Positions 38,693 to 44,870 of a stretch of 44,870 bases of DNA are shown here, one piece after another (position 1 is the first letter of the stretch; every line of letters begins with the position of its first letter). Origin of the DNA: Catellatospora coxensis (GTDB lineage: Bacteria; Actinomycetota; Actinomycetes; Mycobacteriales; Micromonosporaceae); contig NZ_BONI01000077.1 of assembly GCF_016862635.1 (NCBI RefSeq), positions 1-44,870 of the forward strand, written 5' to 3'. A program made the translations under genes and the position numbers. The notes under the pieces were generated by a model that saw only the letters and a list, made by a program, of their open reading frames with translations, searched no databases and was not told the DNA's origin.

Positions 38693-39423
38693 TGGACGCG
38701 CTGCGGCAGCTGCAATCGAACACCGCCGGCCTGCTGGCGCAGGTCGACGAGAGCCTCGCCCGCTGGGGCGCGCCCGAGCAGCACCCGGTGTGGCCGCTGC
38801 TGCGGCGTACGGGCGCGCTGCCCGGTGACGCCGTGGCCGGGCTGGCGGGTTGGTCGCCGGAGCCGTGGCGGCAGCAGGCGGCGGCGCTGCGCGCGCATGC
38901 CGCGGTGGTGGCGGCCGTCGGCGTGGACCTGGGCAGGCTCCCGTCCTGGGACGGCCGGGCCGGGGACGCGTTCGCGGCCGCCCGGCGGCGGATCGGCGTG
39001 GACACCGCACACCGGGTCGACCGGATGCGGGCCGACGCGGCGCACCACGAGGAACTGGCCGACGTCCTGACGGCCGGACGGGCGTCCGCCGCCCGCGCGC
39101 TCGCCCGGGTCGCCGGCAGCGCGGAAGCAGTGTCCCTGGTCACCGGCATCACCATCGGAACCGGCCGAGGCTCCGCGACCGCGCCGGGCATGGGGGCCGG
39201 GCCGGGCTTCGGCCTCGGGGCGAGCGGGGACTTCGGGCTCGGGCCGGAGCCCGCCGCGCGGGCCCAGGCGGCCGCGACGATCGCGGCGGAGCTGCTGGCC
39301 GTGGTCGACACGCTGCTGGCGGAGCTGGAAGCGTTGGTGACCCGCGGCCCCGTGGTCGTGGAGACGACGGTGGTGGCGGCGGACGTCCCGTCCACCGCCA
39401 CCACGTTGCGCGTCGAGCTGTAG
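38692..39423 (+). CDS. WXG-motif protein, putative type VII secretion-associated
   Basis: 243 residues; ATG 38692 overlaps the preceding stop by 1 nt (TGATG). The N-terminal half is helical with LARWGAPEQHPVWPLL and SWDGRAGDAFAAARRRI, the latter containing a W-x-G turn between two helices typical of WXG100-like domains. A Gly-rich linker (MGAGPGFGLGASGDFGLG) leads to a second helical part (AQAAATIAAELLAVVDTLLA, ELEALVTRG). No signal peptide or membrane helix. It could be an LXG/WXG-type partner or effector; no toxin domain is visible. It ends 8 bp before the convergent LPXTG gene. Confidence 0.62.
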   Translation: MDALRQLQSNTAGLLAQVDESLARWGAPEQHPVWPLLRRTGALPGDAVAGLAGWSPEPWRQQAAALRAHAAVVAAVGVDLGRLPSWDGRAGDAFAAARRRIGVDTAHRVDRMRADAAHHEELADVLTAGRASAARALARVAGSAEAVSLVTGITIGTGRGSATAPGMGAGPGFGLGASGDFGLGPEPAARAQAAATIAAELLAVVDTLLAELEALVTRGPVVVETTVVAADVPSTATTLRVEL

Positions 39424-39431
39424 ATACGGCG

Positions 39432-40982
39432 TCAGCCCAGCAGGTCCTCCGGCCCGCCCGAGGTGCGGCGGCGGGTCAGCAGGAGCAGGAACCGGCCCGC
39501 CACGAACAGCAGGGTGCCGGTGCCCGCGATCAGGGCGATGCTCGTGCCCGTACGCGGCAGGCTGCAGCCGGGACCGCCGCAGCCGTCGTCGTCGTCATCG
39601 GTGCCGGAAGCCGGCGAGGGAGTGGCGCCGCCACCGCCGTTGCCGGGCCCGTTGGTGCTCGGCGAGGTCGACGGCCGTGCCGAAGGCCCGGTGGTCGGCG
39701 CGGTCCGGGCCGGGGCGGTCGCCGACGCCTTCAGCAGGCCGACACCCAGGTCGAGCACGGTGGCCGGCTTGCTGTTCGGGCGGCTCAGCGCCAGCACCTG
39801 GATGCGGATGCTCGCGGCCTGCGCGGTCGCGCCGCGGTCGGTGACCCGCTTCTCCAGCTCGCCGATGGAGATCTTCACGACGGCGAGTTCGCACAGCCCG
39901 GCGAGGTTGCCGCCGCTGCCGCTCAGCAGGCCGCCCAGGTCGGGCAGGCCGCCCAGCTCCGGCAGCGCGGGCAGGCCGGTGCCGCCGCCGCCCGAGCCGC
40001 CGAGGCCCTTGACGGTCTGCGTCAGGCTGCCCAGCGGGAGCCCGTCGAGCAGGCCGCCGAGCGGGTTCGCGTCGAGCAGCGGCAGGCCCTCGGCCTGGGC
40101 GCGTCGCTGCACGCCGCCGAGGTCGAGCGAGCCGAGCAGGCCACCGGCGGACGGGGCCGGGACCGCGAACTCGATCTCACGGTGTACGCCGGAAAGGGTC
40201 TTGGTGCCGATGCCGGGACCCGTGATCTTCAGGACCGGCGCGTCGTAGTCGACCACCGAGGTGGCCGCGCGGCCGGTGGCCAGCACGGTGAGCTTCGGCG
40301 GCTCCAGCACCTCGACGTCGATCGCGCCGCCGAGCAGCTCCAGGTCGGCCAGGCCGATCTCGGCCTGCGCGCCCGACGCGATGGTGCGCTCGTCCATCTT
40401 CACGGTCGCGGTCCGCGCCTCACCGGAGGCGTTGTGCGTGGCCTTCACCAGGGCGCCCCGCGAACCGGGCAGGATCGCGGCGTCGACCAGGGCGGCGTCC
40501 GCCTCGCCCGCGGGGCCGTCGGTCTTGCCGCAGGCCATGCCCTCGGCCCAGCGCGCGTGCGCGGTGAGGTCACCGGTGCCGGCCTTGACCAGCCCGAGGT
40601 CCACCGACAGCGCCCGGTTCTTCACCCCGGTCGCGTTCGTGGGCGGGGCCTGCTGGTACACCCGCCCGTCCAGCGGCCCGGTGGGCACCTGGAGGCCGAG
40701 CAGCTTCGCGTCGGCGTAGCGGGCCGCGGCGGAGCTGGTGACCCGGCTCGTGGCGGACATGCCGGCGTTGGCGGAGGCGATCGTCAGATCGGCCACCGTG
40801 GGCAGCTTCAACCCGAGCGGGCCCAGGTTCAGCACGCCCACCTTCAACAGGTCGGCACCGGCGCGCGCGGCGTATCCGGCGGGCCGGTCGCACACCCCGG
40901 CCGTGGCGGGCGCGGACAGGATCGTCAGTGAGCTGAGCGAGACAAGGGCGACCGTGCTGGCTGCGGCGAGATGGCGGCGCAT
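39432..40982 (-). CDS. LPXTG-anchored cell-wall protein
   Basis: 516 residues from ATG 40982 with GGAGGAA 3 nt upstream; the longer frame to 41036 precedes that site and is rejected. Signal peptide MRRHLAAASTVALVSLSSLT, then ILSAPATAG. The mature protein is a repetitive beta-rich domain (KVGVLNLGPLGLKLPTVADL, DRTI-type strands) with a Gly/Leu-rich middle (GGLPDLGGLLSGSGGNLAGL), a Thr/Pro/Ser stalk (TTGPSARPSTSPSTNGP), then LPRTG, a hydrophobic helix and RRR. Sortase would cut between Thr and Gly and join it to peptidoglycan. No sortase gene is adjacent. SNAD4-like actinobacterial wall proteins have a similar layout; the function is unknown to me. Confidence 0.85.
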   Translation of the reverse strand: MRRHLAAASTVALVSLSSLTILSAPATAGVCDRPAGYAARAGADLLKVGVLNLGPLGLKLPTVADLTIASANAGMSATSRVTSSAAARYADAKLLGLQVPTGPLDGRVYQQAPPTNATGVKNRALSVDLGLVKAGTGDLTAHARWAEGMACGKTDGPAGEADAALVDAAILPGSRGALVKATHNASGEARTATVKMDERTIASGAQAEIGLADLELLGGAIDVEVLEPPKLTVLATGRAATSVVDYDAPVLKITGPGIGTKTLSGVHREIEFAVPAPSAGGLLGSLDLGGVQRRAQAEGLPLLDANPLGGLLDGLPLGSLTQTVKGLGGSGGGGTGLPALPELGGLPDLGGLLSGSGGNLAGLCELAVVKISIGELEKRVTDRGATAQAASIRIQVLALSRPNSKPATVLDLGVGLLKASATAPARTAPTTGPSARPSTSPSTNGPGNGGGGATPSPASGTDDDDDGCGGPGCSLPRTGTSIALIAGTGTLLFVAGRFLLLLTRRRTSGGPEDLLG

Positions 40983-41193
40983 GCTTCCTCCGGGGCGGAC
41001 GGGTGCGCGGGGGTGCGCACCTACGTCGTGGCCCAACGAAGGCTTCTGGGCAGGGTTACGGGGGAATCCGAAGACCTATCCACATGAGCTAACGACGAAT
41101 CAACCGAAAAGGTACGCAAGTAGATCTGTTTCTCCAGACGTCTTCCGCCGATCCCGGAGCGTCGCGGATCTCCGCAGATGCCCGGAACCGGGC

Positions 41194-41199
41194 TATCGT
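41194..41199 (+). promoter_or_regulatory. -10 element of a leaderless promoter (ricT)
   Basis: TATCGT ends 6 nt before ATG 41206 and no Shine-Dalgarno sequence is present, so the ricT mRNA is probably leaderless. The rest of the 223-bp gap back to 40983 shows no gene. Confidence 0.55.
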
Positions 41200-41205
41200 G
41201 TCCCG

Positions 41206-42060
41206 ATGGGCATGCTCTGCGCGGTCACCTTCAACCGGTACGGGAAGCTGTACTACCTCGATCCCGGTGAGTTCCGGCCGCGGGTCGGCGACAAGGTGCT
41301 GGTCGCCACCGACGACGGCCCCGAGGTCGCCGACTGCGTGTGGGCGGCCGAGTGGAGCGACGAGGACACCACGGGCTTCCCGAAGGTTATCGGCATCGCC
41401 AGCCCCGACGACGTGACCCGCGACGAGCTGATCCGCCAGCGCAAGGCCGAGGCCCGCGTCGCCGCGAACCGGCTCATCCGCGAGCACCAGCTGCCCATGA
41501 AGGTCATCGCCGTGGACCACGTGCCCGGCGGCCCGGCCGACGGCGACGAACCCGGCCCGAGCCCGCGCACCACCGTCTACTTCACCGCCCCGCACCGGGT
41601 CGACTTCCGCTCGCTGGTCCGCGACCTCGGCGCGACCCTGCGCTGCCGGGTGGAGCTGCGCCAGCTGTCGGCCCGCGACTCGGCGAAGGTCCAGGGCGGC
41701 ATCGGCTCGTGCGGCCGCGACCTGTGCTGCTCGACGTTCCTGACCGAGTTCGAGCCGGTCAGCATCCGCATGGCCAAGGAGCAGGACCTCCCGCTCAACC
41801 CGATGCGCATCTCGGGGGCGTGCGGGCGGCTCATGTGCTGCCTCAAGTACGAACACCCCATGTACCAGGACTTCCACGGCAACGCCCCGGCCATCGGCGA
41901 GCAGGTGAGCACGCCCGAAGGCGAGGGCCGCGTGGTCGGGCACTCGGTGCCGCGCGACGCGGTCGTCATCCGCCTGGCAGCGGACGGCTCCCGCACCGTC
42001 TGCCCGAAGGCGTCGGTGTGCGGGAGCCGCAAAGCTTACGAGGACCGCTACGCCGTGTGA
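41206..42060 (+). CDS. ricT: RicT/YaaT-like PSP1-domain protein
   Basis: 284 residues from ATG 41206. PSP1 C-terminal domain protein: CAVTFNRYGKLYYLDPGEFR, VGDKVLVATDDGPEVADCVW, LPMKVIAVDHV, VYFTAPHRVDFRSLVRDLGA, then IGSCGRDLCCSTFLTEFEPV, ISGACGRLMCCLKYEH. The two Cys clusters CGRDLCC and CGRLMCC match the iron-sulfur ligands used by RicT in the Bacillus RicA/RicF/RicT (Y-) complex, which guides RNase Y in mRNA maturation. RicA and RicF are not visible, and most actinobacteria lack RNase Y, so the role here is open. In actinobacteria the gene follows tmk/holB, as it does here after an inserted cluster. Its last 75 bp are duplicated at 42519-42606. Confidence 0.93.
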   Translation: MGMLCAVTFNRYGKLYYLDPGEFRPRVGDKVLVATDDGPEVADCVWAAEWSDEDTTGFPKVIGIASPDDVTRDELIRQRKAEARVAANRLIREHQLPMKVIAVDHVPGGPADGDEPGPSPRTTVYFTAPHRVDFRSLVRDLGATLRCRVELRQLSARDSAKVQGGIGSCGRDLCCSTFLTEFEPVSIRMAKEQDLPLNPMRISGACGRLMCCLKYEHPMYQDFHGNAPAIGEQVSTPEGEGRVVGHSVPRDAVVIRLAADGSRTVCPKASVCGSRKAYEDRYAV

Positions 42061-42073
42061 CTCGGATCCTCGG
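41985..42073. repeat. Direct repeat copy A (ricT 3' end)
   Basis: 89 bp covering the last coding bases of ricT and 13 bp beyond its stop. It matches copy B (42519-42606): the first 32 bp are identical, then an identical 11-bp block, a diverged 18-19 bp stretch, an identical CTACGCCGTGTGACTCGG block and TCCTCGG. Contains CGGCTCCCGCA and its complement as a hairpin. Confidence 0.85.
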
Positions 42074-42079
42074 GGATCG

Positions 42080-42109
42080 CACGAGAGACGGGCTCCAGTC
42101 TGTCTCGTG
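42080..42109 (+). terminator. Hairpin after ricT, weak terminator candidate
   Basis: CACGAGA (42080-42086) pairs with TCTCGTG (42103-42109), partly extended by GAC/GTC, 20 nt past the ricT stop. A 14-bp perfect palindrome, AAGCTGATCAGCTT (42111-42124), follows directly and lies 20 nt before the next start, so it may instead be an operator. Confidence 0.4.
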
Positions 42110-42144
42110 AAAGCTGATCAGCTTCAAGCCGAGATGCTGGGGGC

Positions 42145-42498
42145 ATGATGACCGGTGGCGAGACCTTCCGCGAGGCGTGGATCGCCGGGGTGCGCAAGCA
42201 CTTCCCCGGTGAGCCCAAGCCGTCCTACGTCGCGCCGTGGGACGACACCCCCGACTGGGAACGTGCCAGTGCCGCCGCCGTCTACGAGCAGGTGGCGCTC
42301 CTGATCCGGCAGGGCGGCACCGACAAGCTCTCGCGTGAGCAGAAAGGCCGCTTCGTGGCCCTGTGCTGGATCGCCCAGATCTACCGGCACATCCCCGACC
42401 CCAAGCCCGCGTACGTCGCCGACTGGGAGCAGCTGCCCGAGTGGCAGCAGGAGACGGACGCCGACATCTTCGACCACATCGCCGTCACATCGGGGTGA
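42145..42498 (+). CDS. Small protein with an internal repeat, unknown function
   Basis: 117 residues from ATG 42145 (ATG 42148 is equally possible); a weak GCTGGGGG precedes it. The protein is two copies of one unit: residues 12-54 (WIAGVRKHFPGEPKPSYVAP, WDDTPDWERASAAAVYEQV) and 75-113 (WIAQIYRHIPDPKPAYVADW, EQLPEWQQETDADIFDHI). The shared pattern is WIA..R.H.P..PKP.YVA.W...P.W, then a helix. The W..LPEW..E spacing is loosely like short RyR-type repeats, but this is not secure. No signal or membrane segment. It lies between two copies of an 89-bp duplication of the ricT end, so it may be a relatively recent insertion. A perfect palindrome (42111-42124) upstream could regulate it. Confidence 0.75.
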   Translation: MMTGGETFREAWIAGVRKHFPGEPKPSYVAPWDDTPDWERASAAAVYEQVALLIRQGGTDKLSREQKGRFVALCWIAQIYRHIPDPKPAYVADWEQLPEWQQETDADIFDHIAVTSG

Positions 42499-42518
42499 TG
42501 ACGCGGCCCTGAACAGAG

Positions 42519-42606
42519 CGGCTCCCGCACCGTCTGCCCGAAGGCGTCGGATGCGGGAGCCGCGATCTGTCCGAGAATGACTACGCCGTGTGACTCGGGT
42601 CCTCGG
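42519..42606. repeat. Direct repeat copy B, serving as a shared 3' end and hairpin
   Basis: 88-bp copy of the ricT 3' end (see 41985-42073), 534 bp away in the same orientation. CGGCTCCCGCA (42519-42529) pairs with TGCGGGAGCCG (42552-42562), giving an 11-bp stem downstream of the gene ending at 42498. The last four codons and the stop of the convergent phosphoesterase (42581-42592) read antisense through the copy. Confidence 0.85.
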
Positions 42607-44347
42607 CGTCGGAGGGCAGCACGGCCGGCGGGGCGGCGTGCTGCTTGGCCGGGCCGAGCGTGATGACCTCGTCCACCAGTCGCGGCTTGAGCGCCGTGGC
42701 CGGGCGGAACCAGGAGCCCGCCGCCTGCGGGACCCACTTCTTCGAGATCTTGTCGATGCCGACCACGTAGATGCTCAGCGTGCCGTCGGGGGCGAAGCGC
42801 ATGCGCAGGAAGCTCTTGAAGTCCTCGATGCCCTGGCCGGCGTACAGCTCATTGACGTTGACCTTGAACGAGGCCGCGATCAGCAGGTAAAGCGAGACCA
42901 GTAGCGCCGCCGCGACCCCCGCCGGGGTCAGGTAGATCAGCACCGCCAGGGCCGCCTGCACCGCCGGCTTGTAGCCGTCGAACGGCAGCAGCCGCCACAG
43001 GGACAGACCCAGCACGCCCAGCGCGATGTGCGCACAGCCGTGCAAGGCGCCCAGCACCACCGGGGTTATCTTCGCCGCCGCCTCGGTGAGGCCGACCGAG
43101 AAGAACACGCACGAGAACATCACCAGCGCCGTCATCATGAAGATCGGCACGGTGAGGATGCGGCCCGCCGCGTTGTTCAACGCCAGCATCAGCATCGTGT
43201 GCATGATGCCGAGCATCGTGGCGAAGCCCGGGTTGCGCCACGGCAGCCGGGCGAACACCCCGCTGCCCAGCCAGCGTGAGCGCAGCTTCGTCGGGTACGT
43301 CTTCTGCAGCTTGTACGGCAGTCCGGTGCTCTGCCGGCGTACCTGCGAGTGCTTGGGCGGCACGGTGATCGCTTCGGGCAGGTGGTTGGTGGCCGCCATG
43401 TAGGCCCCGCCGCCACCGCAGGTGATGAGCTGCTGGCCGCTGTCGCTCTGCGCGTAGCGCGCGTAGTGGTGCAGGTCGCCGCTGACCATCAGCGCGACGC
43501 TCGCGCCGGTCGGGTCGATCACGGTGCGCAGGAAGTAGTCGATGGTGTCGTAGTAGAGCGGGTGCTCCTCGGACTGCACCCAGGCCGGCTGCGGGGTGAC
43601 CAGGATGATCCGGTCACCTTCCTCGATGTTGGCGGCCACGCCCCGGAAGTACTCCAGCTGCGGGTCGTCCATGTAGGCCGCGCCCTGGGCGTCCAGCGCC
43701 AGCAGCCACCAGCGGTGCGGCAGCTGCAGCGCGAAGTACGAGCGGGTCTGCTTGGTGCGCCAGCCGCCGATGCGGGAACCCTCGCGCCGCGCGAACAGGC
43801 GCAGGAACGCGGTCAGGCCGTCGTACCAGTCGTGGTTGCCCGGCAGGGCGAACAGCGTCGGCCCGTTCTCGGCCGGGACCTGCGGCAGCGCGGCGCGGAA
43901 CGGCCCTTCGAACCGGTCCTCGTACGCCTTGCCGCTGGCCGTCGGGTACACGGAGTCGCCCCCGAGCACCAGCACCCGGCCGCGGGGCAGTCGCTCACCG
44001 CTCGCCTCGATCTCTTCCTGAGCCATGAGGTAGGCGACCGAGTAGGTGGCGTTGAACCCGTCGCCGAGGTCGGCGACGTAATCCATCCACAACTCGTCGT
44101 CGTTCATGTGCTCGTCGTGGACCTTGGTGGGGAAGGCGTTCTGCAGCTCGCGTTTGTCCAGATAGGCGCCGAACTGTGCGGCGAACGCGACGCGTACGCC
44201 CGTGGCGGCGAGCTGCAGGGGGCTCAGCCAGGCCACCGGAGGTTGCGGGGTGAACCCGAGCTCGGCCGGTTCGAGTTTGCTCGGACGGTGCGTCCGGCCC
44301 GACACCGGCGTCGGGTCTGAGGGACTGCGCGGAGGGATCACGGTCAC
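42581..44347 (-). CDS. Membrane protein with calcineurin-like metallophosphoesterase domain
   Basis: 588 residues. The N-terminal and central part is a calcineurin-like phosphoesterase: VADLGDGFNATYSVAYL, VLVLGGDSVYPTASG, LFALPGNHDWYDG (GNHD) and VSGDLHHYAR (GDxHH) provide the dinuclear metal ligands. Residues about 350-490 contain several hydrophobic segments (TMLGIMHTMLMLALNNAAGR, ILTVPIFMMTALVMFSCVFF, CAHIALGVLGLSLWRLLPF, AALAVLIYLTPAGVAAALLV), so it is a membrane enzyme. A soluble C-terminus follows (FLRMRFAPDGTLSIYVVGID). The substrate is unknown. GTG 44347 is chosen over upstream starts because TAGGCT (44356-44361, minus) lies 8 nt before it, suggesting a leaderless mRNA. The last residues (DPSHTA) are encoded by the duplicated ricT 3' sequence read in reverse. 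Confidence 0.82.
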   Translation of the reverse strand: MTVIPPRSPSDPTPVSGRTHRPSKLEPAELGFTPQPPVAWLSPLQLAATGVRVAFAAQFGAYLDKRELQNAFPTKVHDEHMNDDELWMDYVADLGDGFNATYSVAYLMAQEEIEASGERLPRGRVLVLGGDSVYPTASGKAYEDRFEGPFRAALPQVPAENGPTLFALPGNHDWYDGLTAFLRLFARREGSRIGGWRTKQTRSYFALQLPHRWWLLALDAQGAAYMDDPQLEYFRGVAANIEEGDRIILVTPQPAWVQSEEHPLYYDTIDYFLRTVIDPTGASVALMVSGDLHHYARYAQSDSGQQLITCGGGGAYMAATNHLPEAITVPPKHSQVRRQSTGLPYKLQKTYPTKLRSRWLGSGVFARLPWRNPGFATMLGIMHTMLMLALNNAAGRILTVPIFMMTALVMFSCVFFSVGLTEAAAKITPVVLGALHGCAHIALGVLGLSLWRLLPFDGYKPAVQAALAVLIYLTPAGVAAALLVSLYLLIAASFKVNVNELYAGQGIEDFKSFLRMRFAPDGTLSIYVVGIDKISKKWVPQAAGSWFRPATALKPRLVDEVITLGPAKQHAAPPAVLPSDAEDPSHTA

Positions 44348-44460
44348 AGCAGCGCAGCCTAGTCCGCAGTGGAACGGGTCGCAGCGGCCCGATCGGGCAA
44401 TCCGCACCGGCTGCCGCCAACCGGACACCCGCCGTCGCCTTCGAGTGGGCGACCAGCAAT

Positions 44461-44478
44461 AGTTAGGTTAACCTAACT
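44461..44478. promoter_or_regulatory. Iron-box-like 18-bp palindrome overlapping the DUF2218 promoter
   Basis: AGTTAGGTTAACCTAACT is a perfect palindrome ending 2 nt before ATG 44481. Its TTAGGTTA and ACCTAA halves match half-sites of the DtxR/IdeR iron box, although the whole is shorter than the 19-bp consensus. A TAACCT -10 (44469-44474) lies inside it, 6 nt before the ATG, so a bound repressor would block a leaderless promoter. Confidence 0.65.
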
Positions 44479-44480
44479 CC

Positions 44481-44774
44481 ATGATGATCGTTGAGGGGAA
44501 CGCCCCCACCACGCGCGCCGCCCGCTACCTCAAGCAGGTGCTGTCCCACTTCAGCCACAAGATCGACGTGGAGCTGGGCGAGGAGCACGGCAGTGCCCGC
44601 TTCGAGGCCGGCCGAGCCGAGCTGACCGCCACCGCCGAGGCCCTCGTGGTCCGGATCGAGGCCGAGGACGCCGAGCGGGCCGCCACCGTGCAGCGGGTGA
44701 TCGTGAGCCACGCCGAGCGCTTCGGAGAGAAGGACGGGCTCAAGTTCGGGCAGTTCACGCCCGTCGGCGCGTGA
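44481..44774 (+). CDS. DUF2218 protein, probably iron-regulated
   Basis: 97 residues, full length for DUF2218: APTTRAARYLKQVLSHFSHK, ELGEEHGSARFEAGRAELTA, VQRVIVSHAERFGEKDGLKF. Small cytoplasmic protein; in many actinobacteria it accompanies siderophore or iron-uptake genes (from memory), and its biochemical role is not established. Start ATG 44481 (ATG 44484 possible); no room for a ribosome site between the palindrome and the ATG, so it is probably leaderless. The DtxR/IdeR-type palindrome right at the start supports iron control. No siderophore gene lies in this window. Confidence 0.88.
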   Translation: MMIVEGNAPTTRAARYLKQVLSHFSHKIDVELGEEHGSARFEAGRAELTATAEALVVRIEAEDAERAATVQRVIVSHAERFGEKDGLKFGQFTPVGA

Positions 44775-44797
44775 AGATGTGACCCGCCGCCTACCCG

Positions 44798-44828
44798 TTG
44801 GCCGTGGGCGCATCTGATCGCGTATAGT
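44798..44828 (+). promoter_or_regulatory. Putative tRNA promoter
   Basis: TTGGCC (44798-44803), a 19-nt spacer and TATAGT (44823-44828) precede the tRNA start by 11 nt. The -10 is close to consensus; the -35 and spacer are only fair. Confidence 0.55.
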
Positions 44829-44839
44829 GATGCGACGTT

Positions 44840-44870
44840 GCCGCCTTAGCTCAGTCGGTAGAGCGTGTTA
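44840..44870 (+). tRNA. tRNA gene, 5' part only (possibly tRNA-Thr)
   Basis: GCCGCCT acceptor strand, TA, D-arm GCTC-AGTCGGTA-GAGC and the first bases of the anticodon arm are visible before the window ends. The 5' half resembles actinobacterial tRNA-Thr, but the anticodon lies outside, so the identity is a guess. Confidence 0.85.

Noticed and set aside
1..44870. Insertion sequences or prophage
   Set aside because: No transposase, integrase, recombinase or phage structural motif was found in any plausible frame.

Overview
The window is very GC-rich, densely coding actinobacterial chromosome, most likely from the family Micromonosporaceae. Supporting signs are strong GC bias at third codon positions, many GTG and some TTG starts, several apparently leaderless promoters, and two kinds of dispersed repeat that I associate with that family: the GAAGGTGCCCTTC palindromic repeat and the AGCGAGCGCAGCGAGC repeat. 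The family is an inference; no species can be named. No insertion sequence, prophage or CRISPR array is visible.

Left region (1-3.9 kb): an M6 InhA-type protease cut by the window edge, a small secreted six-cysteine protein, a TrmB/LuxR-type regulator translationally coupled to it, and a decayed second copy of that regulator. Both regulator copies carry the same promoter/operator module.

Conserved core block (4-19.4 kb): acs; a Fic-fold protein with a degenerate active site; a HAD-IB hydrolase; the 6C small RNA; a Tad-type pilus/secretion operon (CpaE-like, TadA, a fused TadB-TadC, a DUF4244 Flp-like pilin, two TadE-like proteins); a DEAH-type helicase; a BldG-like anti-sigma antagonist with its kinase-like partner; and the proton-pumping pyrophosphatase. 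From memory this matches the acs-ssd-tad-helicase order around Rv3667-Rv3649 in Mycobacterium tuberculosis and around bldG in Streptomyces.

Accessory insert (19.5-30.4 kb), between hppA and topA: a lipoprotein, a protein of unknown function, a VanX-type dipeptidase, a BTAD/NB-ARC/TPR regulator divergent from a large secreted subtilase, another TrmB/LuxR regulator and a second lipoprotein. Secreted proteases with TrmB/LuxR regulators nearby therefore occur twice in the window.

Core block again (30.7-38 kb): topA, a TetR regulator, an MFS-thymidylate kinase fusion that seems to lack a standard start codon, and holB.

Right end (38-44.9 kb): tandem DnaA boxes; a three-gene operon of YbaB-like, EspC-like and WXG-like proteins; an LPXTG wall protein; RicT (PSP1); a small internally repeated protein flanked by an 89-bp duplication of the ricT 3' end; a membrane metallophosphoesterase; a DUF2218 gene under an iron-box-like palindrome; and the 5' part of a tRNA. 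The best candidates for something undescribed are the twin regulator/operator module with its decayed copy, the YbaB/EspC/WXG operon, and the repeat-derived insertions and duplications inside or beside core genes.
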